NCBI GenBank assembly: GCA_015057715.1
Contig: SVDS01000005.1
Location: forward strand, 18,585 to 82,584
DNA: 64,000 bases
Source: Paenibacillaceae bacterium
Lineage (GTDB): Bacteria > Bacillota > Clostridia > Lachnospirales > Lachnospiraceae
Direction: 5' to 3'
Part shown: positions 17,132 to 26,143 of the stretch, one piece after another
Position numbering within the stretch: the stretch's first letter is position 1
Layout: every line of letters begins with the position of its first letter
Notes under the pieces: model-generated
What the model was told of the DNA's origin: nothing
The model's database searches: none
What the model saw: the letters and a program-made list of their open reading frames with translations, nothing else
Program-made: the position numbers and the translations under genes

Positions 17132-18732
17132 AACGTTTGTTAAGGACGAAAGGCTTGTGGCTTGCAGCCGGAAGCATTCTGCTTTTGATGTTCCTGTTTG
17201 TCAGAACCTATATGAAAACCATCGTTGGAATTCCTTCTCCGGAATTTGAGCCGGTTCGCCGGTTTTACTGGTGGTTTATTGTCTTCGGTTGTGGATTTCT
17301 TGCTGCATTAGCGTTTTTTTTGTGGATAAAAAATTTTTTAAACCAGTGGCTGTTTCCGCTGGTTGTAATCGGACTGGGTGTATTTTATATGTTTGCGTTA
17401 ACGCCTTTTTCTGCGCCCGATGAAGCGGCTCACTTTGTCAGTGCTTATCGTCTATCTAACCAGTTGATGGGAAAACAGGCGGTAGCAGGGAAGGACTATT
17501 TAAAGCATGCAACGCCGGAAGAAAAAGAACGGATTAAAAAAGGAGCCAATGTCCTGGTTCGAAGTGAAGATGACGTATCAGGTCTCTATGCAGAGCCCGG
17601 TCAGAGAACGTACAACCGTATTCTGACGGAGCTGTTTTCTCTTGATCACAGCCAGTCGGTGACCGTGCGGGAGGAAGTCCCGGTGAATACCACTCCTGTG
17701 ATCTATCTGCCTCAGGCAATAGGTATCACCCTCGCCAGACTTTTGCATCTTGGTTACATTCCTCTGGTATATCTGGGACGATTTATGAATCTTCTGGTAT
17801 TTGCAGCCATGGCAGCCGTTTCGGTCCGGCTGATGCCCTTTAAAAAGGAAGTTTTAATGGCGGTATCCTGTCTGCCTATGACTCTTCACCTGGCATCGTC
17901 CTATTCCTATGATACTGCATTTATCGGCCTTTCCATGCTTTTACTTTCCTGGTGCTTTCATCTGGCTTACGAAAAGGAAGAGATAAAACTGAAAGATCTG
18001 GTGGTGCTGACACTTTTACTGATCCTGTTAGAACCGGGGAAAATCGTATATCTGCCTGCAGCCGGAATCTGTCTGCTGATTCCGAAATCTAAATTTAAAT
18101 CTCAGAAACATTACTGGATTTCTGTTTTTGGTGTCCTTGCAGTCATGCTGCTGGCAGTTTTTCTGGTAAACCGTCTGATTCTCTCTGCCTGGGCAGGTGC
18201 TACGGAAAGCTACGTGGGGTGGAGCGAAGCGGCAGGTTATAACTTATCCGATGTATGGCAGCGGCCGTTTTATGTATTTACGGTCTTTTATGAAACCCTG
18301 GTAACCCAGTATGACTATTATCTGGTGACTATGCTGGGTGGCTTTTTGGGGAATTTAGATCCCAACTTAACGGTACCGCCGGTCTGCCTTACCCTTCTTT
18401 GGTATGCGCTCTTTATCAGTGTGGTAAAGAGAGATGGGGAAGTGGTGAAAATGACGGACGGTCAGAAGCTATGGATCTTGTTTCTGGTATTTGCAAGTGC
18501 AGTACTGGTTCTGACTTCCATGTTTCTGGGGTATACACCCAGAAATTTAACGTATATTACAGGAGTCCAGGGACGTTATTTCATTCCCCTTCTGCCCCTG
18601 CTGTTACTGACCATATTTGACCGGCGTCTGGTAATCGGTGTGGATTTAAGAAAAAGTGCATGGTATCTGGAATGCTTTGTCAGTATCTATGCTCTGATCC
18701 GTATCTGCTCCACGTCGTGTCTGCGCTACTGA
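17128..18732 (+). CDS. DUF2142 family polytopic membrane protein
   Basis: A 534-residue integral membrane protein with about 11-13 hydrophobic segments and an extracytoplasmic loop near residues 90-200. The start of that loop, LTPFSAPDEAAHFVSAYRL, carries the PDEaaH motif typical of DUF2142 (PF09913) and of GT-C-type glycosyltransferases using polyprenyl-phosphate sugars. It begins at GTG 17128, overlapping the DUF2304 stop; AAGGAGG lies upstream. By context with the polyprenyl-P-sugar synthase it may add a side-branch sugar on the outer face. The catalytic role is inference. Confidence 0.82.
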   Translation: MKRLLRTKGLWLAAGSILLLMFLFVRTYMKTIVGIPSPEFEPVRRFYWWFIVFGCGFLAALAFFLWIKNFLNQWLFPLVVIGLGVFYMFALTPFSAPDEAAHFVSAYRLSNQLMGKQAVAGKDYLKHATPEEKERIKKGANVLVRSEDDVSGLYAEPGQRTYNRILTELFSLDHSQSVTVREEVPVNTTPVIYLPQAIGITLARLLHLGYIPLVYLGRFMNLLVFAAMAAVSVRLMPFKKEVLMAVSCLPMTLHLASSYSYDTAFIGLSMLLLSWCFHLAYEKEEIKLKDLVVLTLLLILLEPGKIVYLPAAGICLLIPKSKFKSQKHYWISVFGVLAVMLLAVFLVNRLILSAWAGATESYVGWSEAAGYNLSDVWQRPFYVFTVFYETLVTQYDYYLVTMLGGFLGNLDPNLTVPPVCLTLLWYALFISVVKRDGEVVKMTDGQKLWILFLVFASAVLVLTSMFLGYTPRNLTYITGVQGRYFIPLLPLLLLTIFDRRLVIGVDLRKSAWYLECFVSIYALIRICSTSCLRY

Positions 18733-18752
18733 TAGGAAAGAAGGGAGTTTCA

Positions 18753-19718
18753 ATGGAAGAAATGATGGCAGATCAAAGAACTGTTGATGTGATCATACCG
18801 GTTTATAAGCCTGACGAAACACTGATGCGGCTTTTTCACAGGCTGGAAGAACAGTCTTATCCCATACGGAAAATCATTGTGATGAATACGGAGAAATCCT
18901 ACTGGGTGGATTCCAAGTATGCACATGTGAAGAATTTAGAAGTCCATCATGTGACAAAAGAAGAATTTGACCATGGTGGAACAAGAAACAGAGGAGCCGG
19001 CTATTCCAAGGCCGATATCATGGTATTTATGACGGATGATGCGGTTCCAGCAGATAAAAATTTAATCAGTGCTCTTGTAAATGCCTTTCTTAAAACAGGA
19101 AGAGGCGGGGAAAAGGTGGTCATGGCATATGCAAGACAGCTGCCAAATCCTGACTGTGCCCTGGCGGAACAATATACACGTTCCTTTAATTATCCATCTG
19201 AGAGCCGGGTTAAGACAGAGGCAGATTTAAAAGAGCTGGGAATCAAAACGTTTTTTGCATCCAATGTCTGTTGTGCCTATGACAGGAGTATTTTCCTGGA
19301 GGCAGGCGGATTCACTAAGACCACTATTTTCAATGAAGATATGATCTATGCAGGAAATGCAGTGCGGTACAGAGGCGAGGCTGTGGCGTATGCGGCTGAT
19401 GCAAAGGTGATCCATTCCCATAATTACGGATGCATTGCCCAGTTTAAGCGGAACTTTGACCTGGCAGTGTCTCAGGCAGATCACCCGGAGGTGTTCGGTG
19501 GAATCCGTTCGGAGAGCGAGGGAATCCGGCTGGTGAAAAATACCTGTGCCTGGCTGGCAAAGCAAAAGAAGCCATGGCTGATTCCGGGAGTAATTATAAA
19601 AAGCGGATTTAAATATATGGGATATCTCATGGGAAAGCGGTATCGGACTCTTCCCAGGCGGCTCATATTAAGCTGTACCATGAACCAGTCTTACTGGGGG
19701 AAGCATAAAACAGAATAG
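18753..19718 (+). CDS. Glycosyltransferase family 2 (rhamnosyltransferase-like)
   Basis: A 321-residue GT2 enzyme. VDVIIPVYKPDETLMRLFHRLEEQSYP, the segment FDHGGTRNRGAGYSKADIMVFMTDDAVP (about 69-96) and GGFTKTTIFNEDMIYAGNAVRYRG match rhamnosyltransferases of the RfbN/RgpB type. I place the start at ATG 18753, preceded by GAAGGGAG; an upstream in-frame ATG at 18660 lies inside the previous gene and adds 31 unlikely residues. It ends the 14805-19718 operon and is followed by a strong terminator. The presence of rfbC at 60361 shows that dTDP-rhamnose is made. Confidence 0.87.
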   Translation: MEEMMADQRTVDVIIPVYKPDETLMRLFHRLEEQSYPIRKIIVMNTEKSYWVDSKYAHVKNLEVHHVTKEEFDHGGTRNRGAGYSKADIMVFMTDDAVPADKNLISALVNAFLKTGRGGEKVVMAYARQLPNPDCALAEQYTRSFNYPSESRVKTEADLKELGIKTFFASNVCCAYDRSIFLEAGGFTKTTIFNEDMIYAGNAVRYRGEAVAYAADAKVIHSHNYGCIAQFKRNFDLAVSQADHPEVFGGIRSESEGIRLVKNTCAWLAKQKKPWLIPGVIIKSGFKYMGYLMGKRYRTLPRRLILSCTMNQSYWGKHKTE

Positions 19719-19732
19719 GAATATACCAATCG

Positions 19733-19778
19733 ATAAAGTATTTTTAACTATTGCAGATAAAAATACTTTATTTTTTTG
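19733..19778 (+). terminator. Intrinsic terminator of the polysaccharide operon
   Basis: ATAAAGTATTTTTA (19733-19746) pairs with TAAAAATACTTTAT (19758-19771), loop 11 bases, followed by a T-run. Confidence 0.85.
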
Positions 19779-19804
19779 TCTTTTTTTACCAATGAATTAT
19801 ACTA
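19776..19804 (+). promoter_or_regulatory. Tentative promoter of the first allantoinase operon
   Basis: TTTGTC about 17 bases before TATACT (near 19799-19804), overlapping the end of the preceding terminator T-run. The -35 is poor. A TATAAT (19815-19820) and a segment AATAAATAGC (19832-19841) shared with the allD promoter spacer also lie in this leader, so the true start is uncertain. Confidence 0.3.
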
Positions 19805-19889
19805 TGGTGAAAACTATAATGCAAATAACACAATAAATAGCTGGTATTTATTAAAAAAGTAAACAAAATGCAAAAGAGGAGGTATCAGA

Positions 19890-21248
19890 ATGGATAAAAG
19901 CATGGATCTTGTCATTAGAAATGGAGTGGTTGTTTTTCCGGATCGTGTGGAAAAGGCTGATATTGGGGTAAGTGACGGGAAAATTGTGGAGATATCACAG
20001 GAGATTTCTCAGGATGGAAAAGAAGTCATTGATGCAGCAGGCAAACATATTTTTCCAGCAGCCACCGACGGTCATGTACACTTTGATGATCCGGGAAGAA
20101 CGGAATGGGAAACCATAAAAAATGGCAGCCAGGCACTTGCGGCAGGCGGAGGCGGTGTATTTTTCGATATGCCCTTAAACAGCTCTCCCTGTACACTGGA
20201 CAAAGTAAATTTCGAAAAGAAGCTTGCAATTGCAAAAAGAGATTCTGTCTGCGATTTTGGTCTGTGGGGAGGATTATGTCCCACAAACCTAGACAAAGTG
20301 GAGGAGCTGGCTGAGTGCGGAGTTGTGGGATTTAAAGCGTTTTCCTGTTTCAGCGGAATTGATGAGTTTCCTGGAATTGATGACTATACTGCTTACAAAG
20401 GTATGGAGAAATTAAAGAAACTAAACCTTCCGCTTATGGTTCACTGTGAAAACGACGGTATCACAGGAAAAGTAACCGGTTTAAAAAATGCGCAGAACAA
20501 AACTGGAGTGAAGGATTACTTTGAGGCTCATGCACCCATTACAGAAATCGAAAGCATTTCCAGAATGATCACCTTCGCAGAAGAAACAGGCTGTAAGCTG
20601 ATTATTGCCCATGTCAGTACGGCAAAGGGGGTGGAACTGGTTACAGAGGCAAGAAAACGGGGTGTTGATATCTCCTGTGAAACAATTGGTCATTATCTGA
20701 TTCTCACAGATGAGGATGTAGAAAGACTGGGTACTCTTGGAAAATGTTCTCCTCCAATCCGCGACGCAGCAAACCAGCAGAAAATGTGGGGGAAATTGTT
20801 TAATGGTGAAATCACATTTATTTCATCCGACCATTCTCCCAGCGATCCTAAATTAAAAGAAAAAGAGTTCATGAAAGCCTGGGGAGGCATCTCTGGCTGT
20901 CAGAGTACACTTCCCGCTGTTTTAACCCATGGTTACCACGATAGAAAGCTGATGCTTACAAAGGTTGCAGCGCTTACTGCCTCCAATGTAAATGAAGTAT
21001 TTCATATCGAAGGAAAAGGGAAGATTCAGACAGGTTTTGATGCGGATTTTGCAATTGTTGATCTGGATAAAGAATATGTGCTGGATGCAGATTCTTTATT
21101 CTATTTACATAAAGTAAGTCCCTATGTGGGCATGAAGTTCAAGGGTCAGGTTACACAGACGATTGTGCGGGGAAGAACTATCTTTCAGGATGGTAAGATT
21201 ACAGCCGTTTCAGGCGGAAAGCTGATCACTCCTGCCAGAATGTCGTAA
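19890..21248 (+). CDS. allB: Allantoinase
   Basis: Opens allantoin to allantoate. The 452-residue amidohydrolase carries the binuclear metal site: GHVHFDDPG (His62 and His64), the likely carboxylated lysine in VGFKAFSC (about residue 149), VHCEND, IIAHVS and SSDHSPS. The blocks GKCSPPIRD, MKAWGGISG and HKVSPYVG match the enterobacterial AllB closely, so this one is the better allantoinase candidate of the two in the window. AGAGGAGG precedes the ATG. The permease gene follows after 27 bases, making a two-gene unit. Confidence 0.9.
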   Translation: MDKSMDLVIRNGVVVFPDRVEKADIGVSDGKIVEISQEISQDGKEVIDAAGKHIFPAATDGHVHFDDPGRTEWETIKNGSQALAAGGGGVFFDMPLNSSPCTLDKVNFEKKLAIAKRDSVCDFGLWGGLCPTNLDKVEELAECGVVGFKAFSCFSGIDEFPGIDDYTAYKGMEKLKKLNLPLMVHCENDGITGKVTGLKNAQNKTGVKDYFEAHAPITEIESISRMITFAEETGCKLIIAHVSTAKGVELVTEARKRGVDISCETIGHYLILTDEDVERLGTLGKCSPPIRDAANQQKMWGKLFNGEITFISSDHSPSDPKLKEKEFMKAWGGISGCQSTLPAVLTHGYHDRKLMLTKVAALTASNVNEVFHIEGKGKIQTGFDADFAIVDLDKEYVLDADSLFYLHKVSPYVGMKFKGQVTQTIVRGRTIFQDGKITAVSGGKLITPARMS

Positions 21249-21275
21249 GTCACAAACGTATATAAGGAGAAAAAC

Positions 21276-22613
21276 ATGGGAGAAAGTGTGATGACAGAAG
21301 AAAAGGCATTGGAAGGCGTAATAAAACAGGATGGGATGGGGCCGGTTCCTGTCAGTAAGAGAACAATGGGGGCATTTTCCTACTGGCTGGTATGGCTTGG
21401 TGGGTGTGTTTCCACGGCAAACTTAACACTTGGTTCTGATCTGGTTTCAGGAGGACTGAACCTTGTTCAGGCAATTATTGCAATTACGTTGGGATCAGCG
21501 CTTTGTGTTATATGCATGGTATTAAACGATAAATTATGTTACACAACCGGAATTCCATATGTGGTGCAGCTAAGAGGAGCATTTGGCTTTAAAGGTACGG
21601 TTATCCCTGCTCTGTGCAGAGGTATTCCAGCCGTTATCTGGTACGGATTTCAAAGCTGGATTGGTGCATCGGCTCTCAATGAAATCAGTAAAATTGTTAT
21701 TGGATTTGACAGCATTGTTTTATGGTTCATTCTGTTTCAGGCAATGCAGATCGGACTTTCTGCACTGGGCTTTCAGGGAATTAAAGTAATTAATAATATT
21801 GGCGGAGCTGTTGTTATTATCGCTCTGGTTTATATGCTGGTCACAATTCTTGGTATGCATGGGGATGTGGTGACAGAAGTTGTAAATAAAAAGGGATCCT
21901 GGGGACTTCCGTTTTTTGGAGCGGTTACTACTTTTATTGGAGTTAACTGTGCTCTTCTGGTTAATATCGGTGATTCAGTAAGGCAGCTAAAGCCTGGCTG
22001 CGGACCTGTGAAACGAGGCTCCGCTTATGCGTTTGCAATGATTCCTGCTGTAGTATTTATGGGCGTCATCGGACTTCTTGTTACAAGTGTAACCGGAATT
22101 GCCAATCCTATCGTAGGCTTTGCATATATCATGCCCAATAAAGCAATCGTTGTAATTACGTTATTTTGTATTGTTTGCGGCACACTGACTACCAATATGC
22201 TTAATAACGCACTACCCCCTATTTATGTACTGGTAGATCTTTTAAAAGTATCAGTTAAAAAGAGTGCAATTATCGTGGGATTGCTTGCATATGCTACATT
22301 TCCATGGGAGCTTGTAAAGGAATCATCTGCAGCCGGACTCAATCTGTTTGTATTGATTTCCTCTTCTGTACTGGGACCGGTTTTCGCAATTCTTGTTGTG
22401 GATTATTATATCATCAAAAAACAGAAAATTGATTTGAATGATTATTACAATCCGGACGGAGCGTTTAAGGGAATCAACCTTGCCGCAATCGGAGGTTTAA
22501 TCGCAGGAATGGCAGCAGCCCTTACATTTATAAAAATATCATGGCTGGCAAGTATTCTGCCTGCAGGAATTGTTTATTACGTGTTGATTAAGTATTTTGA
22601 AAAGAAGAAATAA
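21276..22613 (+). CDS. NCS1-family permease, probable allantoin importer
   Basis: A 445-residue nucleobase:cation symporter-1 protein (PF02133) with about 12 membrane helices. Family hallmarks are the N-terminal GAFSYWLVWLGGCVSTANLTLGSDLVSGGLNL, GIPYVVQLRGAFGFKGTVIPALCRGIPAVIWYGFQSWIGA and the later SVLGPVFAILVVDYYIIKKQKIDLNDYYNPDGAF, as in PucI and related allantoin/uracil/hydantoin permeases. Coupling to allB strongly suggests allantoin as substrate; the alternative is another ureide or hydantoin. AAGGAG lies before the ATG. A bidirectional terminator separates it from the convergent DUF2877 gene. Confidence 0.88.
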   Translation: MGESVMTEEKALEGVIKQDGMGPVPVSKRTMGAFSYWLVWLGGCVSTANLTLGSDLVSGGLNLVQAIIAITLGSALCVICMVLNDKLCYTTGIPYVVQLRGAFGFKGTVIPALCRGIPAVIWYGFQSWIGASALNEISKIVIGFDSIVLWFILFQAMQIGLSALGFQGIKVINNIGGAVVIIALVYMLVTILGMHGDVVTEVVNKKGSWGLPFFGAVTTFIGVNCALLVNIGDSVRQLKPGCGPVKRGSAYAFAMIPAVVFMGVIGLLVTSVTGIANPIVGFAYIMPNKAIVVITLFCIVCGTLTTNMLNNALPPIYVLVDLLKVSVKKSAIIVGLLAYATFPWELVKESSAAGLNLFVLISSSVLGPVFAILVVDYYIIKKQKIDLNDYYNPDGAFKGINLAAIGGLIAGMAAALTFIKISWLASILPAGIVYYVLIKYFEKKK

Positions 22614-22624
22614 AGAAAAAGAAA

Positions 22625-22666
22625 GAAGTCTGCGTGACATTAATTGTCCTGGCAGGCTTCTTTTTT
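22625..22666. terminator. Bidirectional terminator between permease and DUF2877 genes
   Basis: GAAGTCTGC (22625-22633) pairs GCAGGCTTC (22652-22660) with one G-T, an inner GACA/TGTC, and a T-run on the plus strand; an A-rich run on the other side gives T residues on the minus strand. Confidence 0.8.
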
Positions 22667-22676
22667 ATGAGACTTT

Positions 22677-23546
22677 CTAATTAAGAATCAGAGTATAAAC
22701 GTAAAAAATTCCGCAGAGAGAATCAAAGCCGGAGGAATGCCCCACAGCTCCAAAGGAAGCATGGATATCCTCAGCAGATGCTGGAAAAACAAGATCCTTA
22801 ATTGGTTTACTAAAATGTGATAAAAGAGCACATTGAAGGAATGTACGGCTGATATCGTTTGTATTGTTTAAATTGGGTCTTATCATTTTCCTGAGAATGG
22901 AGGTAAACCTTTGATCTGAGTTCCCAGTCAGTATCAGCCCAGCCAGTACACCGCACAAAAAGTCATCTCCGCTTGGGGTAAGGCCCACTCCAAGTCCGAT
23001 CAGAGAAACCAGTTCTTCTGAGGCTTTTTCATAATCTGCTCTCTGCATATAGGTACTGCAGGCTTTAAGATGGTTCTTTGCCGCTGTAGTTGCAAGTTCC
23101 GCCCCAAGATTATTTTCCTGATCCTTCACACAGCAGGGAGCAAATATGGTGGAGAAACCTCCTGCAGCACAATGATCCAGAACTGACTTTAACGTATCCC
23201 GTAAAAGCTGTGGAGATTTACTGATTAGTCTAGATTCAAACAGGTCCGCTTCTAAAAAATTAAATTTAATAACAGAAATAGTGCCGTATATAGACAGGAT
23301 ACCCGAACTTACCTTCACCTTTAATCCCGGAGAAACAGGAAGTGTTTCCATGGATGCAGCGTCCAGCTCCGTAATGAGACTGACAGGTGATACTGGCGAC
23401 AAATCCGCCTGTAAAGCCAGTAAATAATCTCCGAACTGTATATTAATGGTTTTTCTGTATACAGAGTGTATCACGCCCTCAGGCACAGAATTTAGTATCT
23501 CCAGAGCATAAGAACCAATGGTAGTAATTTTAAAATACATGATCAC
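22677..23546 (-). CDS. DUF2877 protein, candidate oxamate carbamoyltransferase subunit (AllH-like)
   Basis: About 289 residues matching DUF2877 (PF11392), the family of E. coli YlbF, which with FdrA and YlbE makes up the oxamate carbamoyltransferase (allFGH). The best family block is LIGLGVGLTPSGDDFLCGVLAGL in the C-terminal half. The start is ambiguous: GTG 23546 sits 7 bases from AAGGAG, while ATG 23540 (MYFKITTIG) is 13 bases away; I prefer the GTG. It lies alone on the opposite strand, between permease and second allantoinase genes, whereas the FdrA and DUF1116 parts are fused at 28353. Subunit role is by homology. Confidence 0.8.
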   Translation of the reverse strand: MIMYFKITTIGSYALEILNSVPEGVIHSVYRKTINIQFGDYLLALQADLSPVSPVSLITELDAASMETLPVSPGLKVKVSSGILSIYGTISVIKFNFLEADLFESRLISKSPQLLRDTLKSVLDHCAAGGFSTIFAPCCVKDQENNLGAELATTAAKNHLKACSTYMQRADYEKASEELVSLIGLGVGLTPSGDDFLCGVLAGLILTGNSDQRFTSILRKMIRPNLNNTNDISRTFLQCALLSHFSKPIKDLVFPASAEDIHASFGAVGHSSGFDSLCGIFYVYTLILN

Positions 23547-23661
23547 TTGTTTTCTCCTTTTACTGATAGTATAAATTTTAGCAAAAAGCTGAAAAAAACA
23601 CAAATACAATAAAATAAATTATACATCTTGGACAAAAATTCCTGCGAAATTTTACCTCATT

Positions 23662-23690
23662 TTGCATTGTTTTCCCAGGCATTATTTAAT
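23662..23690 (+). promoter_or_regulatory. Candidate promoter of the second allantoinase gene
   Basis: TTGCAT (23662-23667) and TTTAAT (23685-23690), spacer 17. Downstream at about 23729 a TTAACCAG sequence (reverse CTGGTTAA) resembles the PucR box of Bacillus subtilis with one mismatch. Confidence 0.45.
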
Positions 23691-23751
23691 AAAATAATGA
23701 AATGTTTCATCAGTCAGTTATCATTCATTAACCAGAAACGGAGGAGAAGGT

Positions 23752-25122
23752 ATGTATGATTTATTAGTAAAAAATGGGAAAATTGTAACAGCGGAGTGTG
23801 TGTTTTCGGGAAACATTGCAGTAAAAGAGGGTAAAATTGCAGCGGTACTTCTTGCAGGTGAAGAGCCAGAAGCAAAAAAAGTAATTGATGCAAAAGGAAA
23901 TTATGTTTTCCCGGGCGCAATTGATACCCATGCACATTTAAATGATCCCGGTTACGAGTGGCGTGAGGATTATGAGCACGGAACTGCCGCAGCTGCAGTA
24001 GGCGGATATACAACCATTATTGATATGCCGCTGCAAAACGAGCCAGCCATGACTAACGCAACTATTTTTGATAAGAAGTATGAAAAGGTATCTCCCAATG
24101 CATATGTGGATTATTGCTTCTGGGGTGGTTTGATTCCTGATAATTTCCAGGATTTAAAGGGGATGGATGAGAAGGGCTGCGTGGCATTTAAATCCTTTAT
24201 CGGCCCCGTTTCTCCTGATTACAGTTCTTTAAATTATGGACAGGTATATGAGGCAATGCAGATCATCCATGAGTTTGACGGACGTGCCGGTTTCCACTGC
24301 GAAGATTTTGCCGCAATAAAGTGGCAGGAACAGAGAATGAAAAAAGAGGGCAGACTGGACTGGAACGGATTTTTAGAATCAAGACCGGTCGTTGCAGAAA
24401 TGGTAGCCACAGTTGATGTGATTGAGCTTGCAAAAGCCACCGGCTGCAAAGCACACATCTGCCACGTAAGCAGTCCTGATGTAGCTCAGAAAATTAAGGA
24501 AGCCCAGCAGGAGGGTTACGATATTACCGCAGAAACCTGTTCTCATTATCTTAGCATGACAGAGGAAGATGTAATTAAGAACGGACCGCTGTTTAAATGC
24601 GCTCCACCTCTGCGTTCCCAGGAAGAAGTGAACAGGCTGTGGACCTATGTGGAGGATGGAACCTTCAGCGGTATTGCAAGTGATCATTCCCCGTGTTCCT
24701 ATGATGAAAAGTTCAAGGAAATTCTGGGTAATAAAATCGAAACTCCATTTGATGTATGGGGAGGAATCAGTGGAATCCAGAGTGGATTTCAGGTAAGCTT
24801 CCATGAAGGCTGTGTAAAACGGGGAATTTCACCATCTGTTCTTGCAACTGCAATGGCAAAGAAACCCGCAGAGGCATTTGGAATCTACGGAAAAAAAGGA
24901 GACATCAGAACCGGATTTGACGCGGATTTCATTATTGTAGATGCAGATAAGGAATGGGAGATAACAGAAGATTCCCTTCTCTATGTAAACAAGATTTCTG
25001 CTTTTGTTGGAATGAAGGGGAAAGGATTGCCGGTCTGCACCATTGTCCGCGGTGAGGTAGTGGCAGAAGACGGAAAAGTTGTAGGAGAAAAAGGATTCGG
25101 AAACCTGGTTAAAAAACTGTAA
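23752..25122 (+). CDS. Second allantoinase/cyclic-ureide amidohydrolase
   Basis: A 456-residue amidohydrolase of the AllB/dihydropyrimidinase group. The metal ligands are intact: DTHAHLNDPG (His60 and His62), VAFKSFIG with the bridging lysine, FHCED, ICHVSSPD and ASDHSPC. Compared with the copy at 19890, the substrate-loop blocks differ (KCAPPLRSQEE, FDVWGGISGIQSG, NKISAFVG), so it may act on the other allantoin enantiomer or on a related ring such as hydantoin; this is inference. GGAGGAGAAG precedes the ATG. It is a single-gene unit ended by a perfect 9-bp stem. Confidence 0.85.
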   Translation: MYDLLVKNGKIVTAECVFSGNIAVKEGKIAAVLLAGEEPEAKKVIDAKGNYVFPGAIDTHAHLNDPGYEWREDYEHGTAAAAVGGYTTIIDMPLQNEPAMTNATIFDKKYEKVSPNAYVDYCFWGGLIPDNFQDLKGMDEKGCVAFKSFIGPVSPDYSSLNYGQVYEAMQIIHEFDGRAGFHCEDFAAIKWQEQRMKKEGRLDWNGFLESRPVVAEMVATVDVIELAKATGCKAHICHVSSPDVAQKIKEAQQEGYDITAETCSHYLSMTEEDVIKNGPLFKCAPPLRSQEEVNRLWTYVEDGTFSGIASDHSPCSYDEKFKEILGNKIETPFDVWGGISGIQSGFQVSFHEGCVKRGISPSVLATAMAKKPAEAFGIYGKKGDIRTGFDADFIIVDADKEWEITEDSLLYVNKISAFVGMKGKGLPVCTIVRGEVVAEDGKVVGEKGFGNLVKKL

Positions 25123-25124
25123 TA

Positions 25125-25146
25125 TGCGGATTCATAAGAATCCGCA
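25125..25146. terminator. Stem-loop between convergent allantoinase and esterase genes
   Basis: TGCGGATTC (25125-25133) pairs GAATCCGCA (25138-25146) perfectly with a 4-base loop. No T-run of more than three follows, so termination efficiency is uncertain. Confidence 0.55.
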
Positions 25147-25153
25147 ATCAAGT

Positions 25154-26020
25154 TTATGGTTTTAAGAAGCGGTCCGTGTGGTGGTCTAAAAATTCAACAG
25201 TTGAATTTAAAAGTTGAGCAGCCACAGGGTCCGCTTCATTTCTGTCAAAATCGTGTACAGAACCTGGGACAGCAAACGGTTTTGCCTGATACATACTGCA
25301 AAGGTTAAGAAATTCTGTATATGGAACGTCTGTATCATTCATACTGTGGGCACAGAATAAAGGTGCGGGAAGTTTTTCACAGGTTCGGAGCGAATAGTCC
25401 AGAAAGAAATATTTATCCCGGCCATCGTAAAAAAGAGATTTCCATGTTCCTGTCTGCCTGGCGTAAACATAAATGCTATAGTGGGTATCTAGATTGCCCT
25501 CCGTATGAACCTGATCAGAAACTGCATTAAGGCAGGAACTGTTAATGGGTGGAAGAGAACAATAGTAGCTGTTTGGAGTATCAAACCAGCTGTCGCACAG
25601 GAAACCATAACCATAATAAGACAGGATTCCCTTTGGAGGCAGCAGAAGACGCTTATCTTTTGAAGCCAGCAGACATAGGTATGCTCCTGCAGAACGACCC
25701 CATAGAAAGTAGGGAAGTTCCTGGGAAGCATAAAGTGACGGATTTAAAATATAGTGATTGATGGAATCAATTACAGATTTCAGTATCATGTCAATTTTGG
25801 CGGCGGGAGCAAGGGGATAGTCATAGGAAATAATAAGATATCCGGCATTGGTAAGGCTGTTCACATGCAGCTGGGGCAGGTCCAGACGGGAGCCGTATAA
25901 AAGACCGCCGCCATGAAAATATAAGATGCATGCCTTAGGTACAACTGCCGTATTATGATATACCGTAACATTAACCGGGTAATTTAATTCGTTGAGTGTC
26001 ATTTCTATTTGTTCTGTCAT
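25154..26020 (-). CDS. Alpha/beta-hydrolase, HSL/esterase-like
   Basis: A 288-residue alpha/beta-hydrolase. The oxyanion-hole motif HGGG is at 36-39, the nucleophile elbow GRSAGA has Ser110, and the acid/base pair is probably Asp231 (NDTDVPY) and His256 (SVHDFD). No signal peptide is seen, so it is cytoplasmic. It sits on the minus strand between the second allantoinase and allE, within the allantoin locus, but no known allantoin step needs a serine hydrolase of this type; the family usually cleaves esters or amides. Substrate unknown. Its start is preceded by AAAGGAAT on the minus strand. Confidence 0.8.
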   Translation of the reverse strand: MTEQIEMTLNELNYPVNVTVYHNTAVVPKACILYFHGGGLLYGSRLDLPQLHVNSLTNAGYLIISYDYPLAPAAKIDMILKSVIDSINHYILNPSLYASQELPYFLWGRSAGAYLCLLASKDKRLLLPPKGILSYYGYGFLCDSWFDTPNSYYCSLPPINSSCLNAVSDQVHTEGNLDTHYSIYVYARQTGTWKSLFYDGRDKYFFLDYSLRTCEKLPAPLFCAHSMNDTDVPYTEFLNLCSMYQAKPFAVPGSVHDFDRNEADPVAAQLLNSTVEFLDHHTDRFLKP

Positions 26021-26107
26021 TGTAGTAATTCCTTTCTGTTTTTGATAAAATTACATGAATGTAAGATCATTATAACTGTTAAAAAATAAACAAGCAGGGG
26101 AAAAGTG

Positions 26108-26132
26108 GATAAAACGGGAACCGTATTTTATC
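26108..26132. promoter_or_regulatory. 25-bp dyad operator upstream of the allE promoter
   Basis: GATAAAA (26108-26114) and TTTTATC (26126-26132) form a dyad centred on CGGGAACCG. It is preceded by AAAGTG and ends 11 bases before the -35. An equal-length dyad at the same distance occurs before allD (27147-27171), which supports an activator site, plausibly for the PucR regulator at 35592. Confidence 0.55.
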
Positions 26133-26143
26133 TCATAATATAA

